Source: Oscillospiraceae bacterium
Lineage (GTDB): Bacteria > Bacillota > Clostridia > Oscillospirales > Acutalibacteraceae
NCBI GenBank assembly: GCA_022508865.1
Contig: JAFLUK010000001.1
Location: forward strand, 18,148-53,644
Direction: 5' to 3'
Length of the DNA: 35,497 nucleotides
The notes beneath the pieces were generated by a model. The model ran no database searches. It was given only the letters and a program-made list of their open reading frames with translations, and was not told the DNA's origin. Made by a program: the position numbers and the translations under genes. Below are positions 11,141-19,412 of the stretch, piece after piece (position 1 is the stretch's first letter; each line of letters starts with the position of its first letter).

Positions 11141-12007
11141 ATGAAGGAAATATTTAAAACAAAGAGCTTTAAAACGTTAATAATAACACTGATAATATTA
11201 ATAATGTTATCAGGCTTTTCTGCTGTTTTTGATACAAATATTATCTCCTCCTCTGTGGGTTTTTTGACAGTTGGAATGCAAAGGGTATCTGCGGCTGTTA
11301 CAGAGAATAACACAGAAAAATCTTATGATGAATTACTGTATGAAAATCAACAGCTTAAAAAGGAACTGTCAAACCTGAGAACACAGCTTTCAGACTATAT
11401 GGATGTTAAAGAAGAGAACGCTCGTCTTTGGAAGTATTACGATTTAAAAAAGAAAAATGACAAATACAACTTTGTTCCTGTTTCTGTTATAAGAAGAGAT
11501 GCTTCTGCGGAATTTTATTCCTTTACAGTTGACAGAGGCAGTAACGAGAATATTTCCGTAAACGACCCTGTTGTTTCAGAAAACGGTCTGGTGGGATATG
11601 TAAAGGAAGTAAGCGTTACATACTGTATTGTCACCACAATTTTGTCCCCTGATTTATCGGCAGGCGCCAAGGATGTAATATCTAAAGATACAGGAATTAT
11701 TACAGGCGACGCAGAATACAGCGACAAAAACCTTGTTACAATGAAAAAACTGGCTGAAAACAATAAGATAAAAGTTGGTGACCAAATTTCTACAACAGGC
11801 ATCGGAGGAATGTTTCCCGAAAATGTTTCTGTGGGTACTGTTAAAGAACTGAAGTATGACGATTTTGATACATCCCTTTACGCTGTGATAGAGCCATATG
11901 AAGATATTCAGAATGTTACAGATGTGGTTATTGTGACCTCCTTTGAGGGACAGGGAGAAATTGCGCCCGCAAAGGATAAGGAAGCATCAACCAAATCGGA
12001 GGAATAG
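11141..12007 (+). CDS. mreC: Rod-shape-determining protein MreC
   Basis: MreC links the cytoplasmic MreB filaments to PBP2 outside the membrane and activates the elongasome. It has 288 residues. After a basic N-terminus there is one membrane helix (about residues 11-30), a coiled coil (KSYDELLYENQQLKKEL onward, about 60-95), and two beta-barrel halves typical of MreC, with VDRGSNENISVNDPVV and GVGGMFPENVSVG-like stretches. The tail after about 270 is a charged low-complexity segment (PAKDKEASTKSEE). CAGGAGAATAA precedes the ATG. One base separates its stop from the mreD start, so translation is coupled. Confidence 0.94.
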   Translation: MKEIFKTKSFKTLIITLIILIMLSGFSAVFDTNIISSSVGFLTVGMQRVSAAVTENNTEKSYDELLYENQQLKKELSNLRTQLSDYMDVKEENARLWKYYDLKKKNDKYNFVPVSVIRRDASAEFYSFTVDRGSNENISVNDPVVSENGLVGYVKEVSVTYCIVTTILSPDLSAGAKDVISKDTGIITGDAEYSDKNLVTMKKLAENNKIKVGDQISTTGIGGMFPENVSVGTVKELKYDDFDTSLYAVIEPYEDIQNVTDVVIVTSFEGQGEIAPAKDKEASTKSEE

Positions 12008-12008
12008 T

Positions 12009-12524
12009 ATGGACGAAAAAAGAAACAGAGTTGTTCGGTACATAGCCTTTGGTCTGGAAATATTGATTTTCTTTGTTATTCAGGGTGTTCCAAATCTGAT
12101 TCCCCCTATTCTGGGAGGTAAGCCTGTTTTGCTGTTGGGAATAGCTCTTACTATTGCCTGCTTTGAAAACGAAGTACCTGCAATGGCTTTTGGTATAGCC
12201 TGTGGAGCAATGTTGGATTTTGGTTCCCACACACACATTGGTTTTTACACAATAACACTGGCTGTTGTGTGCTTCTTTTTAGGATATTTTTCAGAGAATT
12301 ATTTTAACACAAGCTTTTTGATGACGCTGGTGATTTGTGTAATTTTTATTCCCATCATTTTGAGCCTTGATTTCCTTATTTCTTATGTAATGAAAGGCTA
12401 CGGCAGTGTAGGATATTACTTTGTCAATCATATCCTTACCAATATGGGATATACATTTGTTACAATTCCTGTTTTTTACGGAATTAACCGTGCACTCAGC
12501 AGGGGGTTTGTTTCCGGTTTTTGA
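12009..12524 (+). CDS. mreD: Rod-shape-determining protein MreD
   Basis: MreD is a polytopic membrane partner of MreC in the elongasome. It has 171 residues from ATG 12009, one base after the mreC stop. The ORF track begins at 11943 inside mreC, but GGAGGAA at 11998-12004 fixes the later start. About five hydrophobic segments span nearly the whole length, with PPILGGKPVLLLGIALTIAC early and AFGIACGAMLDFGSHTHIG in the middle, the usual MreD pattern. The gene order mreC-mreD-mrdA supports the call, since MreD proteins are poorly conserved. Confidence 0.92.
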   Translation: MDEKRNRVVRYIAFGLEILIFFVIQGVPNLIPPILGGKPVLLLGIALTIACFENEVPAMAFGIACGAMLDFGSHTHIGFYTITLAVVCFFLGYFSENYFNTSFLMTLVICVIFIPIILSLDFLISYVMKGYGSVGYYFVNHILTNMGYTFVTIPVFYGINRALSRGFVSGF

Positions 12525-12558
12525 TTATAAATTATAAATGTATGAAAGAGGTGATTAT

Positions 12559-14574
12559 ATGGATAACAGTACTGTGTTTAAACGCAGAGGTATACTTTGT
12601 CTTATAATCGCCCTTATTATTTTTGGTGCATATGTTGCAAGGCTTTTTGTCTGGCAGATTGTTGATGGAGAGAAATATAAAGACATAGCCAAAAACAACA
12701 GTACATATTCCCTTGTTTCCGACAGAACAAGGGGAGAAATTCTTACTGCCGACGGCAAGCCTCTGGCAACAAACAGAACTCTCTATAATGTAGCCCTTAA
12801 AAAGGCATATATAAAGGAGGGTACAACAAACAGCACTATAATTAAGGTGCTGGATTTATTGAAAACAAGAAATGAAGAGTGGAGAGATATGCTCCCTATC
12901 ATATATAAAGATGGTAAATATTCCTTTGCAGAGAGCGACACCGCAGAGGAGTATCTTTCTTATTTGCAAAGCGAGGCAATGCTGGACACAGGTGTTTACA
13001 CTATGCCTGACGAATATATGAAAGAGCTTATCAAAAGATATGAGTGTAAGGATATAGAAGACAAGGAGCTTCAGAGAAACATTATTTCTATTAGATTTAA
13101 TATGGAAAGAGAAAATTTCAGTACCGTTAATGATTACATTGTTGCAGAGGATGTCAGCAATGATATGATGCAGATTGTTTCCGAAAACGCTCAAAAAATC
13201 AGCGGTGTTGAGATTACCACCAATGTGGAAAGGGAATATAAAAACGGCACTTTAGCTCCTCATATTGTAGGTATTATCGGCAAAATAAATCAAGAGGAAT
13301 ATGAGGTAAAGGAAAGTCAGGGCTACGGCTATAACGACTTTATCGGCAAATTCGGAATTGAAAGAGTTTTTGAAGGTCAGTTAAGGGGCGAGGTTGGCAA
13401 GGCTTATGTTGAAAAGAACGTAAACGGTACTGTTGTTCGTACTGTTGAAACAGAGAATGCAAAGCCAGGCAACACTGTTTGGCTAACTTTAGACAGTGGA
13501 TTGCAGAAGGTTGCCAATGAGTCTTTGGCTTATAACGTTAACCTCAGTCATTCAGAAGAAGCAAAGGATTGTGTGGCCGGTGCAGTTGTAATGCTTGATG
13601 TAAGCGATTTTTCCGTCCTTGCAGCAGCAACCTATCCCACATATGATTTATCAAAATACAGCAATTATAAATATTATTCAAAGCTGGCTAATGACGAAAC
13701 AAGCCCTTTGTATTCAAGAGCCTTTGACGGTGCCTTTGCTCCCGGCTCGGTGTTCAAGCCATGTGTCGCACTTGCAGGTCTTGAAGAAGGAAAAATAACA
13801 GAAAATTCAACAATTGTCTGTACCCAGAATTATGACTATTACCCCACTGATGTTGTAAGATGTTTGGGCTACCACAACGGTATTAGTCTAAATACGGCAC
13901 TGGAAGTTTCCTGCAACTACTATTTTGCAGATTTGGGCAGACGTTTGGGTATCAGTACAATTTACGGTTATGCGGAAAAATTCGGTCTCGGTCTTAATAC
14001 AGGTGTAGAAATAGACGAAAACACAGGATTTCTTGCCGGACGTGACAGTACACAATGGACAGCAGGTAATACTGTTCAGGCGGCTATCGGACAGAGTGAC
14101 AATACCTTTACCCCTGTTCAGCTTGCTACCTATGCTGCTACAATAGCTAACAATGGCACAAGACTTAAAACTCACCTTGTAAAAAAGATTACAAGCTACG
14201 ACAGAAAGACAACTATAGAAGAAAATACCAAGGACAACATAGAAACAATGTCCTCTCTTAAGGTAAAGGAAAAAAATCTGAAAATTGTTCAGCAGGGTAT
14301 GAGAAGCGTTTGCAGTGAAGAAAACGGCACAGCCTATGGCATTTTTGGAAACTATGGAATTGATGTGGCCGCAAAGACAGGTACTGCGGAAAACAGCGGT
14401 ACTGACCACACTGTGTTTATGTGCTATGCTCCCTATGACAAACCACAAGTTGCCGTTGCTGTTGTTATTGAACACGGCGCAAAGACAAAATATTCTGCAA
14501 GTATTGCAAAGGATTTACTGGACAAGTACTTTTTTGATAAGGATTTTAATGAAAAGAAAACAAATCCTTATTAG
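12559..14574 (+). CDS. mrdA: Penicillin-binding protein 2, class B transpeptidase
   Basis: This is the elongation-specific DD-transpeptidase that cross-links lateral wall peptidoglycan outside the membrane. It has 671 residues from ATG 12559, placed by AAAGAGGTGAT; the ATG at 12538 has no ribosome site. It has one N-terminal membrane anchor (about 14-36), a dimerisation/pedestal region with TRGEILTADGKPLA, and the transpeptidase domain. Active-site motifs: SVFK with the nucleophile Ser 397, SCN at 451-453, and KTGT from Lys 606. RodA, the usual glycosyltransferase partner, is not in the window. A terminator follows. Confidence 0.95.
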   Translation: MDNSTVFKRRGILCLIIALIIFGAYVARLFVWQIVDGEKYKDIAKNNSTYSLVSDRTRGEILTADGKPLATNRTLYNVALKKAYIKEGTTNSTIIKVLDLLKTRNEEWRDMLPIIYKDGKYSFAESDTAEEYLSYLQSEAMLDTGVYTMPDEYMKELIKRYECKDIEDKELQRNIISIRFNMERENFSTVNDYIVAEDVSNDMMQIVSENAQKISGVEITTNVEREYKNGTLAPHIVGIIGKINQEEYEVKESQGYGYNDFIGKFGIERVFEGQLRGEVGKAYVEKNVNGTVVRTVETENAKPGNTVWLTLDSGLQKVANESLAYNVNLSHSEEAKDCVAGAVVMLDVSDFSVLAAATYPTYDLSKYSNYKYYSKLANDETSPLYSRAFDGAFAPGSVFKPCVALAGLEEGKITENSTIVCTQNYDYYPTDVVRCLGYHNGISLNTALEVSCNYYFADLGRRLGISTIYGYAEKFGLGLNTGVEIDENTGFLAGRDSTQWTAGNTVQAAIGQSDNTFTPVQLATYAATIANNGTRLKTHLVKKITSYDRKTTIEENTKDNIETMSSLKVKEKNLKIVQQGMRSVCSEENGTAYGIFGNYGIDVAAKTGTAENSGTDHTVFMCYAPYDKPQVAVAVVIEHGAKTKYSASIAKDLLDKYFFDKDFNEKKTNPY

Positions 14575-14586
14575 TTTTTCATCTCG

Positions 14587-14612
14587 GCTGTGGAGAAATC
14601 CACAGCTTTTTT
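14587..14612 (+). terminator. Terminator after mrdA
   Basis: GCTGTGGA and TCCACAGC form a perfect eight-base-pair stem around a GAAA tetraloop, followed by TTTTTT. It separates mreBCD-mrdA from minD. Confidence 0.92.
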
Positions 14613-14745
14613 CTTTCTTTTATCCCAAAAAGCATAAAATTTATAATTTTTTATGAAATATGCCCAAATTTTTGCCTATTTATTCTACACTCTGATTTGT
14701 TTTTTTTCACTTGATTTTGTGATAGAATATGGTTAGAGGTGTATT

Positions 14746-15492
14746 ATGAGTAAAATTATCGTTTTTGCGTCAGGCAAGGGTGGAACAGGAAAAACCACCG
14801 TTACCGCTAATTTGGCAATTGCACTATGTAAAAAGAATAATAAGGTTTTGCTCATTGACTGTGATTGCGGAATGAGAGGTCTTGACCTTATGCTGGGTCT
14901 GGATAAAAATCTTGTTTACGACACAGGGGATATTATTGCAGGTAACTGCTTTACAGGTGATGCTGTTTACCCTTATCAATCTGTACCGGGACTGTTTCTT
15001 CTTCCTGCTCCGATGAATGCAGAGGACGAAATTTCTCCAAAGGTTATGAAACAGTTTATACACACCATAGAAGAAAACTACGATTATATACTAATTGATT
15101 CCCCTGCAGGTGTAGGAAGCGGGTTTGAAACAGCAATGGCTTCTGCCCGGAGCTGTGTTATTGTAATCAACCCTGAACCTACAAGCATCAGAGGAGCTCT
15201 CAACATCAGAAGCGCTCTGCAAAAAAATGATATTACAGACATCAGGCTGATAATAAACAGATTTAATGAGAAGAATTTTAAGGAACTTAATCTCTTTAAG
15301 GATTTGGATGAAGTAATTGATTTGTGTGAAACACAGCTCATCGGTGTTATTCCCGACGATTACCGCCTTGTAAGTCTTTCTCAACAGGGTAAGCCAAATT
15401 TGAACACATCAGCAACAGCAGAGGTGTTCAGCAGAATTGCCGACAGAATTGCAGGCAAAAGTGTTCAGCTTGGTTTTCCAAAGAAGATGTAG
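14746..15492 (+). CDS. minD: MinD-like deviant-Walker-A ATPase
   Basis: MinD-type ATPases bind the membrane in the ATP form and position the division inhibitor MinC. This protein has 248 residues with the deviant Walker A KGGTGKTT (residues 11-18), the switch region LLIDCDCGMRGLDLMLGL, and Walker B-like YILIDSPAGVGSG. The usual MinD fold is complete up to VFSRIADRI, but the protein ends in FPKKM and lacks the amphipathic membrane-targeting helix (of the FLKRLF type) that ends canonical MinD. No minC or minE is next to it. It could be a Min-system ATPase that works differently or a MinD-related positioning ATPase. The mre-cluster position favours division or shape. Confidence 0.85.
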   Translation: MSKIIVFASGKGGTGKTTVTANLAIALCKKNNKVLLIDCDCGMRGLDLMLGLDKNLVYDTGDIIAGNCFTGDAVYPYQSVPGLFLLPAPMNAEDEISPKVMKQFIHTIEENYDYILIDSPAGVGSGFETAMASARSCVIVINPEPTSIRGALNIRSALQKNDITDIRLIINRFNEKNFKELNLFKDLDEVIDLCETQLIGVIPDDYRLVSLSQQGKPNLNTSATAEVFSRIADRIAGKSVQLGFPKKM

Positions 15493-15520
15493 GAAACTCT
15501 GTAAAACTAATTATGTTGTT

Positions 15521-15550
15521 TTGTAAAACATAGGCAAATACACATAAAAT
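15521..15550 (+). promoter_or_regulatory. Weak candidate promoter for mgsA
   Basis: TTGTAA and TAAAAT are spaced by 18 bases in the 102-base gap between minD and mgsA. Neither box is perfect and there is no other support. Confidence 0.3.
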
Positions 15551-15594
15551 TGTGAGAAAAAAGATACATATTAAGGATTGTGAGGAATTCATAT

Positions 15595-15990
15595 ATGAAT
15601 ATAGCACTTATTGCCCACGACGAAAAAAAAGAACTTATGGTTCAGTTCTGTATAGCATATTGCGGTGTACTCAGCAGACATACTATTTGTGCAACAGGTA
15701 CAACAGGTACATTGGTTGAGGAAGCTACAGGTCTGAAAATTCAGAAATTCCTTGGTGGACGTCAGGGCGGCGACCAGCAGATTATATCACGAATTTCATA
15801 TGACGAGATTGATATGCTGCTGTTTTTCCGTGACCCTCTTACTGCTAAACCACAGGAGTCAAACGATATGAATTTGCTTCGTCTTTGTGATATGCACAAT
15901 ATTCCTGTTGCCACAAATATTGCAACAGCGGAGGTGCTTATTCACGGTCTTGAAAGAGGCGACCTTGACTGGAGAAATGTTTTAAAATAA
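15595..15990 (+). CDS. mgsA: Methylglyoxal synthase family protein with active-site substitutions
   Basis: Methylglyoxal synthase converts dihydroxyacetone phosphate to methylglyoxal and phosphate, a bypass of lower glycolysis. It has 131 residues from ATG 15595, with GAGGAA seven bases upstream; the GTG at 15580 is rejected. Conserved parts: IALIAHD (His 8, Asp 9), the phosphate loop TGTTGT, GGDQQI with the catalytic Asp 60 (Asp71 in E. coli), FFRDPL, and HNIPVATNIATAE. Ungapped alignment of DPLTAKPQESNDMNLLRL to the E. coli stretch puts Gln 87 at the His98 position and Asn 90 at the Asp101 position, both active-site residues. The fold is certain; full catalytic activity is therefore open. 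It follows minD, an order seen in other Clostridia. Confidence 0.88.
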   Translation: MNIALIAHDEKKELMVQFCIAYCGVLSRHTICATGTTGTLVEEATGLKIQKFLGGRQGGDQQIISRISYDEIDMLLFFRDPLTAKPQESNDMNLLRLCDMHNIPVATNIATAEVLIHGLERGDLDWRNVLK

Positions 15991-16092
15991 TGGCTTTATA
16001 GCAAAACATTTGCAATATCTGCAGGAATGGCAAGTGTTGCACAGGGAAAATTGAGGTTAAAATTAAGATTAATATTTTATCAAGCATTTAAT

Positions 16093-16117
16093 GGGCGGCG
16101 TTTGCTGCCCTTTACTT
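16093..16117 (+). terminator. Probable terminator after mgsA
   Basis: GGGCGGC and GCTGCCC form seven base pairs (one G-T) around GTTT, followed by the T-rich stretch TTTACTT. It sits in the 176-base gap before hisS. The rest of the gap shows no clear promoter boxes and no T-box sequence. Confidence 0.65.
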
Positions 16118-16166
16118 GCCTTTATTTATTGGATTTTTTCAATAGAAAAGGGAAAGGAACATTGAA

Positions 16167-17465
16167 ATGGCACAATTAATTAAGAAAATTAAGGGCACAG
16201 AGGATATAATGCCAAAGGAAAGTTACCGCTGGCAATTTCTCGAAAATCTTATGCGCCGTCAGGCAAATGCCTATGGCTACAAGGAGGTAAGAACACCTGT
16301 ATTTGAACAGACAAGTCTGTTTGCAAGAGGTGTGGGAGAAACTACAGACGTAGTGCAAAAGGAAATGTACACCTTCTCAACCAAGGGAGATGACAGCATT
16401 ACACTGCGTCCGGAGGGAACAGCAGGTGCGGCAAGAGCATTTCTTGAACACGGCGTATACAACGATGGTTTACCCTCAAAGCAATACTACCTTACAACCT
16501 GCTATCGCTACGAAAAACCACAGGCAGGCAGGCAAAGAGAGTTTCACCAATTTGGTATTGAGGTATTCGGTACAAAAAATCCTGCCGCAGACGCAGAGGT
16601 TATTTGCCTTGTAAAGGGTCTTTTTGACCTTTTGGGTCTTACGGGGATTAGGTTGGAAATCAATTCAATCGGATGTCCTCATTGCAGGGAAAAATATCAC
16701 CAAAAACTGAAGGAATATTTTTCTCAATACAAGGATAGGCTATGTGAAACCTGCCTTGGCAGACTTGACAGAAATCCAATGCGTATTATAGATTGCAAAA
16801 GTCCTGTTTGCAGTGAAGTTGCAAAGGACGCTCCAAGAATGCTTGATTTTCTTTGTGACGAATGTAAGGAGCATTTTGATAGTGTAAAGAGCTTTCTTGA
16901 TACAGCAGGAGTGGAATATGAAATTAACCCCTCAATAGTAAGAGGTCTTGATTACTATACAAAGACGGTTTTTGAATTTGTTTCCGACAATATCGGTGCA
17001 CAGGGAACTGTCTGCGGCGGAGGAAGATATGATGGTCTGTTAGAGGAGCTTGGCGGTCAGCCCACTCCGTCTTTGGGTTGTGCAATGGGTATGGAAAGAC
17101 TGCTTCTTTTAATGGACAACAGCGGTATAGAAATTCCACAGCCTGACACAACAGACCTTTACATAGCTTCAATGGGAGAAATCGCACAGCTAAAGGCTTT
17201 TGAGCTGGCAGACAAAGTAAGAAAAACAGGTCTTTCGGCACAGTGCGACATTGTGGGCAGAGGGTTGAGACCCCAGATGAAGTTTGCAGACAAAATCGGA
17301 GCAAAATTCTCTTTGGTTATCGGAGATAATGAGATTGCAGAAAACAAGGCAGAGGTAAAAAATATGGAAACAGGAGAAAAATTTTCTGTTTCTCTTAATC
17401 AATTTGATAAGGATTTTACTGCAATAGTAATTGAAACACAAACACAAAAAATAGCGGGAATATAG
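16167..17465 (+). CDS. hisS: Histidyl-tRNA synthetase
   Basis: This class II synthetase charges tRNA-His in the cytoplasm. It has 432 residues, normal length. The start follows GGGAAAGGA. Motifs: KIKGTEDIMP at the N-terminus, motif 2 YEKPQAGRQREFHQFGIEVFG, the histidine-specific RGLDYYTKTVFEF, motif 3 region GCAMGMERLLLLM, and a C-terminal anticodon-binding domain (DLYIASMGE onward). It lies 22 bases before aspS, the usual Firmicutes pair. The Bacillus pair is preceded by a T-box; no T-box specifier/antiterminator consensus is visible upstream here. Confidence 0.97.
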   Translation: MAQLIKKIKGTEDIMPKESYRWQFLENLMRRQANAYGYKEVRTPVFEQTSLFARGVGETTDVVQKEMYTFSTKGDDSITLRPEGTAGAARAFLEHGVYNDGLPSKQYYLTTCYRYEKPQAGRQREFHQFGIEVFGTKNPAADAEVICLVKGLFDLLGLTGIRLEINSIGCPHCREKYHQKLKEYFSQYKDRLCETCLGRLDRNPMRIIDCKSPVCSEVAKDAPRMLDFLCDECKEHFDSVKSFLDTAGVEYEINPSIVRGLDYYTKTVFEFVSDNIGAQGTVCGGGRYDGLLEELGGQPTPSLGCAMGMERLLLLMDNSGIEIPQPDTTDLYIASMGEIAQLKAFELADKVRKTGLSAQCDIVGRGLRPQMKFADKIGAKFSLVIGDNEIAENKAEVKNMETGEKFSVSLNQFDKDFTAIVIETQTQKIAGI

Positions 17466-17487
17466 AAAAAAGAAACAGGAGAAAATT

Positions 17488-19263
17488 ATGGCAGAATATA
17501 TGGGTAATCTTCGCAGAAGTAACTACTGCGGCGATTTGCGAATGGAGCACATCGGCAGTGAAGTTGTTGTCTGCGGTTGGGTAGCAAAGCAGAGAGATTT
17601 GGGTCAGCTTATCTTTATTGATTTGCGTGACAGAACAGGTATTGTACAACTTGCATTTGACCAAAGCACAGACAAGGATATTTTTGAAAAGGCATTTACC
17701 GCAAGGGCAGAATTTGTTCTTTGCGCAAAGGGGATAGTTCAGGAAAGGTCATCAAAGAATCCCGATATTCCCACAGGTGATGTGGAAATTTTAGTAAATG
17801 AGCTGAAAGTTCTTTCAAAGGCGCAGACGCCGCCTTTTGAAATTGTTGATGACAGCAAAACATCAGAAGAATTAAGACTTAAATATCGTTATCTTGATTT
17901 AAGAAGAAAACCTTTGCAGGATAACCTGATTATGCGTTCAAAAATAGCAAAGGTTGCCCGTGACTATTTCTACGAAAAGGGTTTTATAGAGATAGAAACA
18001 CCAATGATGATAAAGTCTACTCCCGAGGGAGCTCGTGACTATCTTGTACCATCCAGAATTCACAAAGGCTCCTTCTATGCTCTTCCTCAATCGCCACAGA
18101 TTTATAAGCAGCTTTTGATGTTATCGGGCTTTGACAGATATATTCAGCTTGCAAGGTGCTTCCGTGACGAGGACTTAAGAGCAGATCGTCAGCCTGAATT
18201 TACCCAGATTGATATGGAGCTGTCTTTTGCATCTGAAGAAGAGATTATGGAAATCAACGAGGGTCTTTTCAAAAGACTTTTCAGCGAGGTGTTGAACAAG
18301 GAGCTGAAAACTCCCTTTGAAAAGCTTACATATGATGAGGCTATGAATCGCTTTGGCAGCGACAAGCCTGATATTCGATTTGGTATGGAAATTACAGATG
18401 TTTCCGATGTAGTTGCAGAAAGCGGCTTTGGTGTGTTCTCGGGGGCTGTGAAAAACGGGGGCAGTGTAAGGGCTATTGTTGCAAAGAATGCCGCTTCTGT
18501 CCTTACCAGAAAAGAAATTGATAAACTGACAGAATACGTTAAAGGTATTGGCGCAAAAGGACTTGCCTTTATTCGCTGGGTAGAGGATGAACCTTCCTGC
18601 GGATTCAGAAAATTCCTTACAGATGATGAATTTAACGGCATCATCTCAAGGACCAAAGCAGAAAAAGGAGACGTTGTCCTCTTTGTTGCGGACAAAAATT
18701 CCGTTGTTCTGCCAACACTGGGCGCCCTCAGACTTACCGTTGCGAAAAAATTGGATATTATCCCTGACGAGTTCAGGTTTGTGTGGATAGTAGACTTCCC
18801 ATTCTTTGAAAAGGACGAAGAAACAGGTGAGTGGGTTGCAATGCACCACCCCTTTACAATGCCAAAGGAGGATTGCCTGCAATATCTTGACAGTGACAAG
18901 GGTAAGGTGGTTGCAAAGGCATATGACCTTACACTTAACGGCACAGAGCTTTCTTCCGGCTCAATCCGTATTACAGACTACGAACTTCAGCAAAAGATGT
19001 TTAAGGCACTGAACCTTACAGAGGAAGAAATTGAAGCCAAATTCGGCTTTCTTGTGGAAGCCTACAAGTATGGTGCGCCACCCCACGGCGGTATGGGAAT
19101 CGGCCTTGACAGAATAGCAATGCTGTTAAGCGGAGCAGATAGCTTGAGAGATGTAACCGCCTTCCCAAAGGTGCAAAATGCTTCCGAGCTTATGAGCGAA
19201 AGTCCCTCTCCTGTTGACCAAGATAGCCTTGACGTGCTGGGCATAAAAGTGGTTTCGGAATAA
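17488..19263 (+). CDS. aspS: Aspartyl-tRNA synthetase (bacterial type)
   Basis: This class II synthetase charges tRNA-Asp (or also tRNA-Asn when the organism uses the transamidation route; not decidable here). It has 591 residues, normal for the bacterial type. Order: OB-fold anticodon domain (VVVCGWVAKQRDLGQLIFIDLRD), catalytic core with motif 2 CFRDEDLRADRQPEFTQID, the GAD insertion (about residues 300-410), and motif 3 GGMGIGLDRIAMLL. CAGGAGAAAATT precedes the ATG. It is the second gene of the hisS-aspS pair. No strong terminator is visible in the 149 bases after it. Confidence 0.97.
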   Translation: MAEYMGNLRRSNYCGDLRMEHIGSEVVVCGWVAKQRDLGQLIFIDLRDRTGIVQLAFDQSTDKDIFEKAFTARAEFVLCAKGIVQERSSKNPDIPTGDVEILVNELKVLSKAQTPPFEIVDDSKTSEELRLKYRYLDLRRKPLQDNLIMRSKIAKVARDYFYEKGFIEIETPMMIKSTPEGARDYLVPSRIHKGSFYALPQSPQIYKQLLMLSGFDRYIQLARCFRDEDLRADRQPEFTQIDMELSFASEEEIMEINEGLFKRLFSEVLNKELKTPFEKLTYDEAMNRFGSDKPDIRFGMEITDVSDVVAESGFGVFSGAVKNGGSVRAIVAKNAASVLTRKEIDKLTEYVKGIGAKGLAFIRWVEDEPSCGFRKFLTDDEFNGIISRTKAEKGDVVLFVADKNSVVLPTLGALRLTVAKKLDIIPDEFRFVWIVDFPFFEKDEETGEWVAMHHPFTMPKEDCLQYLDSDKGKVVAKAYDLTLNGTELSSGSIRITDYELQQKMFKALNLTEEEIEAKFGFLVEAYKYGAPPHGGMGIGLDRIAMLLSGADSLRDVTAFPKVQNASELMSESPSPVDQDSLDVLGIKVVSE

Positions 19264-19336
19264 TAGACAAATAATCACTTGTTTAATAGTGCAAAACTAC
19301 CAATCGTACATAAAAATTTAACATTTTTTCTGCAAT

Positions 19337-19366
19337 TTGAGGTAGATTTTTACGCACAGATATTAT
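19337..19366 (+). promoter_or_regulatory. Candidate promoter for the secreted Big_2 protein
   Basis: TTGAGG (19337-19342) and TATTAT (19361-19366) are 18 bases apart; a perfect TATAAT overlaps at 19366-19371 but has a weaker -35 (TAGATT). One of these probably starts transcription about 40 bases before the ATG. Confidence 0.5.
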
Positions 19367-19412
19367 ATAATATATACACTGATAGATATTATTTTTTAGG
19401 ATGTGAAAAAAT

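Noticed and set aside
14315-14656. 113-residue plus-strand ORF across the end of mrdA
   Set aside because: It overlaps the PBP2 transpeptidase domain and the terminator in another frame, with no ribosome site.
15991-16166. Possible T-box leader before hisS-aspS
   Set aside because: The pair is T-box controlled in Bacillus, but no AGGGTGG-type T-box sequence or antiterminator pairing is visible; only a terminator-like hairpin is present.
18189-18944. 251-residue minus-strand ORF
   Set aside because: It lies wholly inside aspS in another frame, has biased composition and no domain: a shadow of aspS.
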